A DNA stretch of 64,000 nucleotides, taken from positions 361,001 through 425,000 of the forward strand of contig JAQZDE010000012.1 of NCBI GenBank assembly GCA_037576195.1. Reading direction: 5' to 3'. The position numbers and the translations under genes are program-made. A model generated the notes under the pieces. It had not been told where the DNA came from and did not search any database. It worked only from the letters and a program-made list of their open reading frames with translations. Shown one piece after another: positions 50,201-60,915 of the stretch. The stretch is from Phytoseiulus persimilis. Lineage: Eukaryota > Arthropoda > Arachnida > Mesostigmata > Phytoseiidae. Within the stretch, counting starts at the first letter, position 1. Every line of letters begins with the position of its first letter.

Positions 50201-53200
50201 CTGGACTCGCGCTCGGCTCGAGGGGAGATCTTTTCAAGAAGAACTACGGCAGTCGTCCAGACGTTGAGATGACGGCTCCAGGATCCTTATCGGGTGTGCT
50301 GTGGGTGCATTTGTTGGCGGCTCGAGGCCTCAGAGCGACCGGTAAGTTCAACCGATTGCCTTTGCCGCGGGAGGGAAGGATCGTATGTGTGGGGAAACTC
50401 TCGCCATAGACCAAATCAAACGGGTACCCGCATGGCAAGAAATTGTTCAGCTTGAATTCAGCCGGAAAATTGAAAAATTCGCTCTCTGTCCGGAAGGGAA
50501 ATGAGCGCGCTCGCTCGAGGGGAGAAGGAGCGCGGGAGTGCAAAAGTGGAAGGACTTGAACATTTATCACTGCTTTCGATTTAGGAACCCACAAAGAAGC
50601 GCACTTCAGAGATCTGTATTGCGTCATTGAGTGCGATCGAGTTCACAAAGCCCGTACAGTGGTTCGTACCGGGGACCACTCTTTCGACTGGAACGAGGTG
50701 TTCGAACTGGACCTCGCTGACAATATCAACGTTGCCTTCCTGCTCTATAGCTGGGACCCACAGTCACGTCACCGTCTTTGTTACAAAGGCACCATCAATC
50801 TCGTGAGCGCCCTCAAGGAGGCTCCGGTGTACAATATAGCACTCAAACTGGAGCCTCGAGGCTCGTTGTACGTCAAGCTGCGTTACAGAAACGTCAAGCA
50901 AACGTTCCAAAGATTGCCATCCACCGGCCCGCAGACTGGTGTATTCGGGGTCCCGTTGGATGTCCTCATCGGTCGAGAACAAGGTGAGTCGGGGTGGTCG
51001 CGTTGCCCGATCAGCTTCCAGAGTCTGAATCCATCTGAAACAAACTGTGGTCAAACATTCCCCGCTCCGCCACACAACTCACCCACGCACAACGCCACAG
51101 GTTGGCCGATCAGTAGATGGGATCAGCGCGGAGGGCGGAGGGGACAGTTAGCGGATAACGTTCGGCTTTTTGTTGTCACCTGATTAGGTGATATTAGTGA
51201 CGCTATCTTTATTTCTGCTCGTTCCGCTTCCTCCCGTCCGCCCCCCTCAGTCTGCCAGTCGGCGGTCCTTAGAGGAAATGGTTCTTTTGGGCTTTGTGTG
51301 TTGGCAGAGGAAAAAACGCAACAGAAGGCCTGAAACGTACCCAAAGAGAAGTTTCTCGGCTCGGTAGCGGCCAGGCCAAAGTAGCAAAGTAGCTATACCG
51401 GCAGCTATAAGCAGAGTGTAAAGAAACAACGAACCATGGAACCAACGGGTAATAAAAGCTCTTTGCCGGCCACGCAGCTTCGGAGCAAGAAGAAGGAACG
51501 AAAAAAATGAATAAACCGTTGCCGTCGAGAAAAACATCCGCCCACAGAGCGTGCGAGCGTGGAGCCGTGGTCCCCAACGTGGTATCATAGTACTCGTTCT
51601 CATTGTTCTCCTTTTTCTCTCCCGCATCCTCCAGGAAACGGAGTTCCGCTGATTCTGAAGCGCTGCGTCGACGAAGTCGAGAAGCGAGGCTTGGATATCG
51701 TAGGGATCTATCGACTCTGTGGTTCCGCTTTACGGAAGAAAATCCTCCGTGAATCCTTCGAGAGGAATGCCTGGACGGTTGACCTCACCGCGGAGCACGT
51801 TCCCGATATCAATGTCATCACAAGTGAGAGTCTCTTCTTTTTTCGTCGGGAATACTCGACGACACAACTATCGCCTCGTCATCGTACATGTCGTCAGCAT
51901 CGCCGCACTCGTTCTCATTGCCGCGAACGCAGCGAGCTACTTAATAATGGATGAGCATTAGATCTCTTCCCGAAATTGGGCTGGCTTCCTCGGCGGAATG
52001 TCGTATAGAGATGATTCTTCCGCTTGAAAAGAATCGTTTGAGTAAAGACGACGTGTTCCTTCGCAGGTCTCATCAAAGATTATTTACGCGAATTGCCCGA
52101 GCCGCTATTCACCAAAGGTCTTTTCGATATGTTGGCTGACGGTCTGTCGGTCTGCCTGCCGGACGATCCAACAGGCAACGCCAAACTCATGTTCGGCATC
52201 CTGGATTGTCTGCCGAAAGCCAATCGGTCGACTGCACTGTTCCTCCTCGACCACCTCAAGCAGATCGCGGCGCACAGCGACACCAACAAGGTGAAACATC
52301 TTGTACGAGATTCGAGGAGCTTCTTCAGCACCCTAGATTCTCGTGGAGGGGGGAACCTTTCGTTTCCCACCGGTCGGAAGTTGGAGAGGAACTTTTTCCT
52401 CAGGATGCGTATTGTTCGGAGATTCTCATCTGATGAGCTGATCTGCTCGCGAGACTCTGGGGTTTTGATTCAGTCGACGAATTACAACGAATGAATGCGG
52501 TAGAAGGGGAAAGCATGGCAGGGAACATTTGACACTCGCATGCTCGAGTATGACGTAGCGTCAACTCGTTCACGAACGAATGGGTTCAAGTGCGATAAGC
52601 GGTTCAATAGCAATACCTCCCCAAATCCTCTATGTATGCAATCGACCTAAAGTCTGATCGCTCTCACAGGTCACCTCTCAGAGCTTGGCGGTTTCATTCG
52701 GTCCCATCTTGATGTGTCATAGCAAGTTCGAGGCGTTGGCGCATATCCCGAAACCGATCGAGATACTCAAATACCTCATCGACCTGTGGCCACCAAAACC
52801 ACAGAGTCAACAGCCAAAGCCTGAGCCTCAACCAAGTGAGTACAGGATGCACTGAAAGCGATATCGTAGCTTGTATTCGCGGTTGTACTCTTCTATGTTC
52901 CGACCGACGACGATTTGTGGAGTCGCGTGGGCTCAGCAGGCTGATCCCCCGGATCGGTCGGCTGTAGGACACTTTCTATCCATCCGTGAGGCACGCCTGC
53001 ATGCGGGCGAGTCGGCCAGCGAGTGTGGTTTCGGAGCTGATTGTTGAATATTCCAGCCAAAGATTCGATTGGTACCATCTCATATATTATGCACGGAGGA
53101 GAGACCTGACACCGTGAATATCGAACCATGTTTCGATTGATGATTTTGTCAAGAGACGTCGTCGCCTCAGCATTTGTCGTTGGTGTTGTCGACCTGAGCG

Positions 53201-53654
53201 AAGCGCTCAGGTCGAGGTACTCCTCGTTGCTGACGTATCTCCTCTCTTGCGCGGATCCAAACTCTCCCGTGAGCCGAGCTGAGCTGAGCTGACGACTCTG
53301 TTCAAAACCAACCGGCCAATACCCCGGATTTCCAGAGCCCCACAAGCCTACCCAATCGATTGCTCATTTTTGATACTAGCACTCGAGCGGGTCTGGATCT
53401 CCCATATATCCGACCTTTGTTGAGCAATCGTTCACCACTGACGCTCTTCGCTCTTCCCAGATCCACCGAATCGTGGAATGAACTCTGCGGACAATGGATT
53501 GAGCGGACCCAAATTGACCAGCAACGGATCCGCGCATGGAACTCCACCTCACGGATCGGCCAGCAACTCAAATTCTTCAACGACTGCAACAGAAGCAACG
53601 CCTTCGCTTCGCGCTAGCCCTGACGACAAGGAACGTAACGACAAAGATCGCTGA
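44211..53654 (+). CDS. RhoGAP100F: SYD-1/RhoGAP100F-like synaptic scaffold with PDZ, C2 and RhoGAP domains
   Basis: Eleven coding exons: 44211-44234, 45911-47202, 47376-47523, 48032-48301, 48729-49014, 50189-50341, 50585-50983, 51635-51823, 52067-52290, 52670-52835 and 53461-53654. They total 3345 nt (1114 residues) with all phases matching. PDZ is at about residues 153-237 (GQTLGLYIREG ... VGDEILAVNLVDVRHM). A Gln/His-rich stretch follows, then a Ser/Arg-rich linker (GRSNSLPR). C2 spans about 674-840 (FDWNEVFELDL ... LLYSWDPQSRHRL). RhoGAP spans about 858-1040 with an intact arginine-finger motif GIYRLCGS (Arg about 884) and VTSQSLAVSFGP. Order and motifs match invertebrate SYD-1/RhoGAP100F and, from C2 on, vertebrate SYDE. 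These proteins organise presynaptic active zones and act on Rho GTPases. The tiny first exon (MFCCGRRK) is the least certain part. No poly(A) signal was seen near the stop. Confidence 0.92.
46620..46695 (+). repeat. CAG/CAT-rich tract coding Gln/His repeats in the SYD-1-like gene
   Basis: Mixed CAG, CAA and CAC/CAT codons encode a run of about 30 mostly Gln and His residues just after the PDZ domain. It is interrupted, so less prone to slippage than a pure CAG repeat. Such tracts often vary in length between individuals. Confidence 0.85.
49015..50188 (+). other. 1.2 kb intron of the SYD-1-like gene
   Basis: Donor AGCG|GTGAGT and acceptor GATGCAG|GT, phase 1 on both sides. It contains the hAT-like remnant described separately. 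Confidence 0.85.
49335..49613 (+). mobile_element. hAT-type transposase remnant, C-terminal dimerisation region
   Basis: A + strand frame reads ADFWLASAQRFMKLSLIALI, then RLSVPVGSVAAQRSLSI. This matches the hAT dimerisation pattern: a Trp-containing start, spaced hydrophobics, then (I/V)P..S...(E/Q)R.(F/L)S. It is followed by RNDRRGIAEPD, where hAT proteins have a similar basic stretch. The Glu normally found in the AxER motif is Gln here. There is no upstream DDE core or BED finger and no terminal inverted repeats were seen, so it is a fragment. It lies in an intron of the SYD-1-like gene in the same orientation. Confidence 0.55.
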
Positions 53655-56600
53655 GAAACGAGTGAGCGCTATCGAGGATAAGATGAAGCCGCGATGATGA
53701 CAACCTCAACGACGAATAACCGGGACGGTAATAACGATGATGATGACGCCGACGACGTTCTTGAGACGATTCTGAGGACAAATGCAAAAGGGCTTTCTCG
53801 GCCAGATGTCTCTAATAAGACGCGCCGATCATAGGATTTCGAATTTATTCTGGAAGAATTTCTCCAAGCTGTCAAAATCGAACCGCACACGTTTCGCTCC
53901 TCGCAGCGCTCGTGTGTGAGTTAGAGTGAGGGCGCTCTGTACCATATCTTGAAGTTTGCCGAATCCGATGGTTTGTCTCGGCACAGCCGATTCGCTTCAA
54001 CCTGTCACCGACGCTGGCTGGCGGCAGCAAACCATCTTTGATTGAACTGTATCATAGCCGACCGATGAAGCTGATGGAAGTGCAGCGGCAGCAGCAGATA
54101 AGTAAGAAGCAATCATTACCAATTCTAAGTAATACCACAAGGGAAAAGACGAACATTAACCATGGCCTGGCAACCAGAGGGAACGAGGATCTGACCCACT
54201 AGTCCGCGTTAGAATCCGTTCGGACCGGGATGATGTCATTACGGAGCAGTTACCGCGCTGGCCGGAATAATAAGTATCAAGCAGATAAAAAAACAAAGAC
54301 GAATATAGAACGGATGAAAAATATATGACGTACGTGATCAAGTACGACTATGAAGTATTGCTGGCCACATCATGAGCTGTACATGTCTTGGTTCGTTTGC
54401 CTGTACTGTGATGCTTACCTGAGTGTTTTTACCATTACATTCAATTGATTGATCAATTATCCGGAGTCGGAGCCTGGGAGAGCCCACATCTTGGCCGAAC
54501 TGATGTTTCCTGAGTATGTGTCGTTCTTAAAAATATGAGTTTGCCTCAAGTTATTTGCCTATCGTACCTTACATCCTCTCCGGCGAGGGCTCTCGCAATA
54601 ACATGACACACAATAACTACACACGCCAAACCACACTTCAGAACTTGGCTGCTTCAGATCTGCTTAAAAGCAACGCATATCCCTCTGAAACTTCTGCAAG
54701 TACAACTCAAAACTCCCGGAGAAAAGACTCGAAATATGACGGAATCTCCCTCAGGCGGTTACATAACCACAACCACTATTTTTCTTGAATACTGGAGGCA
54801 TGGCCTTTCGTGTAATATCTAGACTTGTTCGGAGCCTATCCGGTTCGCAAAACGTCGGCTTTCCAGATGATCTCAGCCTCTCTCGAGCCGTGTACATATT
54901 GAACTCATTCTGAAATACTCGAACGCAGATTCACCGCTTGACCCTGATGACTTCTATGGTGGCGTCTACAGCAGCAGAGCAAGAGCGAACGTAAATCAAC
55001 AGGATGCAAGCATCAGCTGAACCAGTAACACATTTTTGCCGGACGTACGTCGAGTCGTCCTTCGCCGGAGGATTGCGTTGTGTCTTTTGTATATTTTTCT
55101 CTTATAATTCCTGCGTCACATATCTTTTTCCCTGAGAAGGGGGTGTATGAATGGCAGTAGAGTTCGCAAACAGGAAGGAGAAGAATACCGAAGAGAATAT
55201 TGTAGTGGGAATCTCCTATTTTCTGTTGCCTCCCTTTCCGATTCATCATTGACAGAATCCGAGTTGGTGCAGCGATTCGTCAATATAGGCGCCTCCCTCC
55301 TGGATGAAAAAACTTTGCGGGAAAGTCTCTGAGATGGCGGAATGAATGGAACTCTTCTGGATTCGGGACGAAACAGCGATGCACTTGAATCGGTACTTGG
55401 AACACCGATCTGAGTAGGACAGCTCATCTCAAAAACGAAATGAAATTAAGCGGAAACCGGGATCGATATTCATCATGACAGACTGTAACCTCACTCAGAG
55501 AAGCGTTCTATCATAAATTCAACATTTGGGAGGGGAAACATGAAGAAACTTGTTGCGACTAGGTTCGAAAATGCTGTATTCGGAGCGAATGAATCTGCAG
55601 AACCAAAATATGCGAGGGATTCCTCTCGGCACGATTCAAAAACATTGAGGTTTCGGGCGTGAAGAGTGGGGCGAGAGTATGCGGAACGACGATGGAAATA
55701 GAGCGAATGTTAAATCCAGTCAACTAGTCAAACTTAGATAAACATAAAACGATGGCGGGCTCTCGGAGGTGACATGAGCCCAAGGACAGATATAAGGTCC
55801 TTCAATAAACTGTAGCGGATAAGGTATACCCACTGTTAAAAAGTTCTCAACGGGGAATAAAAGACGTTAACAAACCAATGTCCAATTTTTCTATTATAAC
55901 ATGGTTCCTGAGAGGATTTCAGGGTCCAGCGTTCCAGGCTCTTGTGGGCTCCTCGAATGAAGCGCTTTCGCAATAAACTCGCGCTCCACTTCGCAATGAG
56001 AGAATCATTCGCGTTTCTCGAGATCAGTTTAGTCTGCAGTCATTGTTTGGCTAGATATGAGGCCTCTGTGAGCGAATGAAGCCTCGTATCTCTTCTACCG
56101 GAGTCAGAATGTTCCTAGATTGAAAAAATGATAATGACAAAAATCACCCGATATAGGTAAATAAAAGAACGTGAGTAGTAGGGTATGTGGAATTAATTTT
56201 CTCTCAAGGAGAACCCAAGAGGTCGGAGAAAAAATTGTGTCCCGATGTTAAACGAGGATGCTGAGTTAGCTCCTCGTACAATTATTTGGAGGTCATATCG
56301 GGGCGATCTACCTTGTTGTCTATCATTGGAGGATCGATCAGGAGTGGCCGACCCGCTACAATCCTAATAGAGATAGAGGTCCTGATATTCGGTATCAAGA
56401 GTTCGAATGGTCATATCAAGGTAACCTGGTGCTCCATGCTCACCGACGTAACCTCAATAAACCCCCGGCCAGACACTCCGAAACTCCCTCAACCATCGGA
56501 GCATTTTCCAACCATCCGAAATAATTCCGAATGTCGATCACGAAAAAATGATTTCGAGAATCATGAGAATGGAGGAGAAGAGCTTCGCGACTCACGTGTC

Positions 56601-57392
56601 ATTTCTGAAGGAATGTGGATCGCAGCGGAGGAAATGGGTTTTGGAGCTTGCGTTTCTTTGATTCCTCTGGGTCGTCTTCAAAGCTCGATGAGTGGGAACG
56701 ACGGTGGCTGCGCTCCAGGCATAAATGGGTCATATTGGACCGCAAGGAGCGAACTTTTGATCGTTTTTTCTTGACCTTCCGAACCAGACCCCTATGTTGA
56801 GAGCTACGGATGTTTCTACCTGGGCCTCATCTCTATGCGAGCAAGGCTCCCGGAGCGTTGGCCTGTTCTGCCCATAGCATCCGAGCTTGAAAGTGATGTC
56901 GATCATGGGACATATACATAGTGGTCACTTTCAAGCTTGGATGTAATCGGCAGACCAGCCTTTCGCTGGGAGCGCTCCTTGATTGAAGGTGGTTGCATTT
57001 TCTCGACCAGTGTCCGACCCAGGTGGAAATATCAATTCTCCTCAAGAGAGCTATGCTCATCGGCAATGCTTCTGCAAGATGCTTCTTCCTCGATCGACCT
57101 CCGGTAATTTCCAGGAGAGCTTCGGTTGCTTGGAAAAATTCTCCGATCTCTATTTTCTGAGGGAGGCTCTATTCCATTGACCGCCACTGTATATCGAGAT
57201 TCGATTTGAGACTGCGGCCCGAGCAAAGGAATCGGCGGACCAAAGTTACAACGCCGTTGATGATTGGGCGACTTCGCGAAGCATTCCACTCGTTGTGTCT
57301 GACGCCGTCTCAGCTTAGCTGGAGTGCCCAAAACTCGAAACTGGATCCAGGCAATGTGATCCTCAAAAATCCGGTCATAAGACCAGAATGCC
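53655..57392. other. Non-coding stretch after the SYD-1-like gene
   Basis: The left part should be the SYD-1-like 3' UTR. No canonical AATAAA was noticed within the first several hundred bases. The right end (about 56830-57392) should be 3' UTR of the minus-strand gene whose stop is at 57393. Nothing else is supported. Confidence 0.35.
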
Positions 57393-57786
57393 TTATTGGA
57401 TGAGGACGCTCTCAGGGTAGTTTCCATTCTTCACTCGCAGGTGGCAGAATAGGCCACTCGGATCTGAATCATCAATTACGTAGTTCGCGTTCGAAGGCGA
57501 ATAGGTTTGTTTCCCAACAGTTTCAGGACTCCCTATGAAAGCTGCGGGTGGATCTGCATCGATTTGAGTTATGCTCCCTCTATTCCGATTCAGGTGAACC
57601 ATGCAGGGACCTAGACACCATCACAAACAAGCACACACGAACCTATTACAAACGAAACCGTTTCCGTCGAAAATGTTCATTGCATAAAGATCCGCGGTGA
57701 CGCCATGAATCGGGAATGGGAATAACTCTCGGCTAGGGCACAGTCCGTGATCAATGGTGCAAGACTCGCTTCCAGGCACGTAGCTG
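57393..57786 (-). CDS. Unidentified minus-strand gene, last two exons
   Basis: Two minus-strand exons, 57786-57659 and 57553-57393, join in phase 1 across a 105 bp intron and end at TAA. They read SYVPGSESCTIDHGLCP, then FPIHGVTADLYAMNIFDGN, then DPPAAFIGSPETVGKQTY, then VIDDSDPSGLFCHLRV, ending in ESVLIQ. Three Cys and many turn residues suggest a secreted or extracellular part. The acceptors (GACGGCAG, GATGCAG) are reasonable and the donor (G|GTTTCG) is weak. Earlier exons must lie to the right, where the GGT-like gene sits on the opposite strand, so either the genes are interleaved or this is a leftover. I do not recognise the family. Confidence 0.45.
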
Positions 57787-57952
57787 CTGCCGTCGAAATT
57801 GTCACGGTGTGTTTATCCTGCTACCTGATAGGAATTTTCGGTCTATTTTCGTGCTCGTGAAGCAGCGGCTTGAAGTGAGAAGGCGTGTTTTCCTCCGCTA
57901 TTCCTGGCTCGAGAAATATTTCTCTTCTGATATCGGGAGCTCGGTAGGCAAC

Positions 57953-60634
57953 ATGGCGATACCGAATCTCCAAGTGAACAAAATGCGTGAGCGGTGCTCA
58001 GGCTGCTGTCGGTGAGTCAACAGGAGGCATCCCTGAATGTTCCGATACGAGTGCGATCTCGGGAAAGTTACCAACATATGCAGTATGGCTTTCAGCAATG
58101 AGGATGGCAGCTGCAGATGGGGACCGATTTTCATTTTCCTGGCGTTGGCCCTTGTGGTCATTGCTGCGATTGTCGTTGTATCACTCGTCGTGACCAAAGG
58201 TCACAGCACATTTTTTTATCGGAACGTGAGCATTGTGCGCAGCAATGTTGTTTCCTCCGATCCCATTTGCGAACGGCTCGCCAGGTAAGGACGCCCCAAC
58301 ATTGACTGAATCGGCCATTCATGGAGCGTCGACTTGTTATCAGGGAGAAAGGCTTCAACAATCGATTCCGCTGGCTTAATTCCATTCCGAAAACGACAAT
58401 GTTCTTCAGGGAGACCCTAGCTCTTGGCGGCAATTCGATCGATGCAGTTGTAGCGGGTGCATTCTGCCTGTCCGTGGTCCGACCTCAGAGCGCAGGACTG
58501 GGCGGAGGTCTGATGTTGCTGCATTTCAAAGAAGACGCATACTTCCTGGATGCACTCGACGAGGCCCCGAGCTTCGCAGAGCCCGATTCTAAGGTTTGCG
58601 TGGAGAAATCTCACGAAACCTCATATTCTGAGTTGAATGCTGTCATTGACTGAAGAGAAAGTATGGCCCCCAGTGCTCCTATTCTTCATTTCAGATCGGC
58701 GTACCTGGATTCTTGCGAGGACTCGGGGTCGGCCATCAGGAGTTCGGAGGTCAGCTAGGTTTCTGCAGCTTGATCCTGCCAGCGATTCTCCTCGCTAGCA
58801 ACGGCTTCCCAGTCTCGAAAAGGCTCGCATCCGACCTCGAGGAGAACGCAAACCGTCTCTCACCCGAACTGAAGTGAGTTGGGTCAATTCGTGAATTTTC
58901 CGGCTATGACCGACAGCTCAGAATAAAATCACCGCGCTGGTCGAGGTGAGCTTCCCGGAAGGATCGTTAAGCTATTTCACCAATATCCAGGGAGTACTTC
59001 ACGAACCAAGACACCGGGCGCCTCTATCGTGAAGACGAAACCATGAAAATGGAGAAATATGCCGTTTTGCTCCGGTATATCTGCACTCTCGGAGACAAAG
59101 ATTTTTACTCCGGACATATAGCGGAGAAGCTCCTTTTGGATATGAGAGAACAGAGTGAGTTCCAGCTTCAGCCGGATGGAACTTTCACGAAGATCACCTC
59201 GAGTGTATTTAAGCGACCTCTGTACACAGTCTTTGAAATATATGGCTTGTACATTTCAGACTTGACAGTCTCGAAAGAAGATTTGAGGAACTACGAGCCC
59301 TCACTGCGTAGACCTGGTCGAGTTGAAGTCCCATCGAGCGCAACGACCTATGAATTGGTTTATCCGGTGAATTCGGGCAGCGGCGGAGAAGCCGTTGCGC
59401 TCGCGGTCGCTATTCTTGCTGAAGTTTATAGAGTTCAGGATTTGAAGGATCAAGCGGACGTTTACCATGCAACGATCGAAGCTCTCAAGTTCGCGTTTGC
59501 GCGGAGGTCACTCATGAATGGCACGGTCAAGGGGAGCTCACCGATTTCGTCTCCGGTATGAAATCAGCTCGTAATTTCCGAGCGGAAAATTCCATCTCTT
59601 AAAATGTACAACGGGACCTCATCAACGTTTCGTCAGAGATATGGATTGCTTCCCTCGTTCTGTCCCCAGCGCAGCGAATAGTAAACTAAGATCTTCGCTT
59701 CCCTTCATAGAGATCTCTTGTGCAATCGGCAGCCAAGCGAGTAATCCAGGAGACACACAAGACCTATAACTATCCTGCCCATTACGGAACGAGAGTGTTC
59801 CTCCCGAGGGAGTTGGAATCCAATACAGCTTCGATTGCTGTGGTCGATACCAACGGCGACGTATCAATTGCGATGATGAGCCTGACATCAGCGTAAGCAA
59901 TTCGAGGGCAAAACTCAAATCAATTATTTGCGTAGGCCTACGTGCACAGGTCAACGAAGACGGCGAACGATCTCAGAACACAACTTTCTCTCGTCAGCTT
60001 CGGCAGCGGAGTCCTTCTGAATCGAACCGCGGTTATCATGAACGATGCCTTGACCCGGTTTTCTGAAGCCGGAGCACATGACGATATGGGATCGCAATCC
60101 GCTCCCGGGAATATTTACGCGCCGAAACGGAGGCCTGTGAGCGCTATGGCTCCGTTGTTGGTCTTGACCAACGAGAACTCACACAAAGAAGTTCTTATGA
60201 CCCTAGCCGCCAATAACGGTGGTGATCAGATGGTGTCCACAACTGTTCAGGTTAGCTTCCCGAGAACGCTAGCAGAGAGCTTCCCCAGCCTGGGGTTGGA
60301 TTGTGTAGACTCGTTGGCCGTAGTCCGAGGAGAAAAAAGAGCGAACGCCACCTAGATTCCTATCGATTGATTGCAGGTGTTGTCGAACATTCTGTTGCGG
60401 GGCTCCAACGTCAGTGAAGCTTTCTCACTTCCGAGGATTCATCACCAGCTGTCCCCCAACATCGTCTACACGGACACCAGACCCCCTCTCCCGACAGGGG
60501 TTTCCCAGCAACTGTCGAGTTTCGGGCATGTGCTTCGAGAGGAAGCACTGAAAGCTGAAGTTAACGCTCTCAAGATATACCCGCAAGCGGACAATGAACA
60601 GTACGGAATCGACGCCATCAAAGAGATGGAGTAG
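57953..60634 (+). CDS. Gamma-glutamyltransferase-like protein, type II membrane, complete; altered active site
   Basis: Nine exons: 57953-58011, 58084-58284, 58410-58593, 58695-58873, 58991-59154, 59260-59555, 59711-59892, 59998-60250 and 60377-60634. They total 1776 nt (591 residues) in one frame. The start is an ATG in strong context; a weaker ATG at 58037 would use a one-exon start. A signal-anchor helix is at about residues 34-56. GGT motifs in order: LGGNSIDAVVAG, VRPQSAGLGGGL, VPGFLRGLG, GSGGEAVALAVAI, and the small-subunit start SNTASIAVVD with the presumed catalytic Thr about 400. GGT cleaves extracellular glutathione. Compared with human GGT1, the residue at Arg107 appears to be Leu (DALDEAP in place of NAREVAP), the Thr+2 His is Ser, the paired Ser of PLSSM is SA, and Asn401/Asp423 look lost. 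It may be a divergent enzyme or a pseudoenzyme. Confidence 0.9.
59155..59259 (+). other. Stop-free 105 bp intron of the GGT-like gene
   Basis: Donor GTGAGT and acceptor ACATTTCAG are strong. The length is a multiple of three and the frame has no stop, so retention would add 35 residues. Family spacing favours the spliced form. Confidence 0.75.
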
Positions 60635-60909
60635 CAGGGATTCGATTCGAACCTCAATCGCAACCAGGAGTGACATCCGTCCCAGCATGTAAATATCTGA
60701 GTTCAGGGAACGCTTGCGGCGTTTTCGACGTCGAAATACGATAAATGTATAGATGCGAGACCAAGTGGCATTCCATCCAAACAACTCGAAGCTGAACTCG
60801 AAGCTTGTGAAACCGTCTTCAGTTCGTCGTTGCCGATGGTTCCCCAACGGAGCATTAGGAAGCATTGTCTTAGGCGACTGCATGAATGAACAGCCGGCTC
60901 TGTTGAACA

Positions 60910-60915
60910 AATAAA
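60910..60915 (+). promoter_or_regulatory. Poly(A) signal of the GGT-like gene
   Basis: AATAAA lies 275 bases after the stop codon and is the first canonical copy downstream. Confidence 0.6.
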
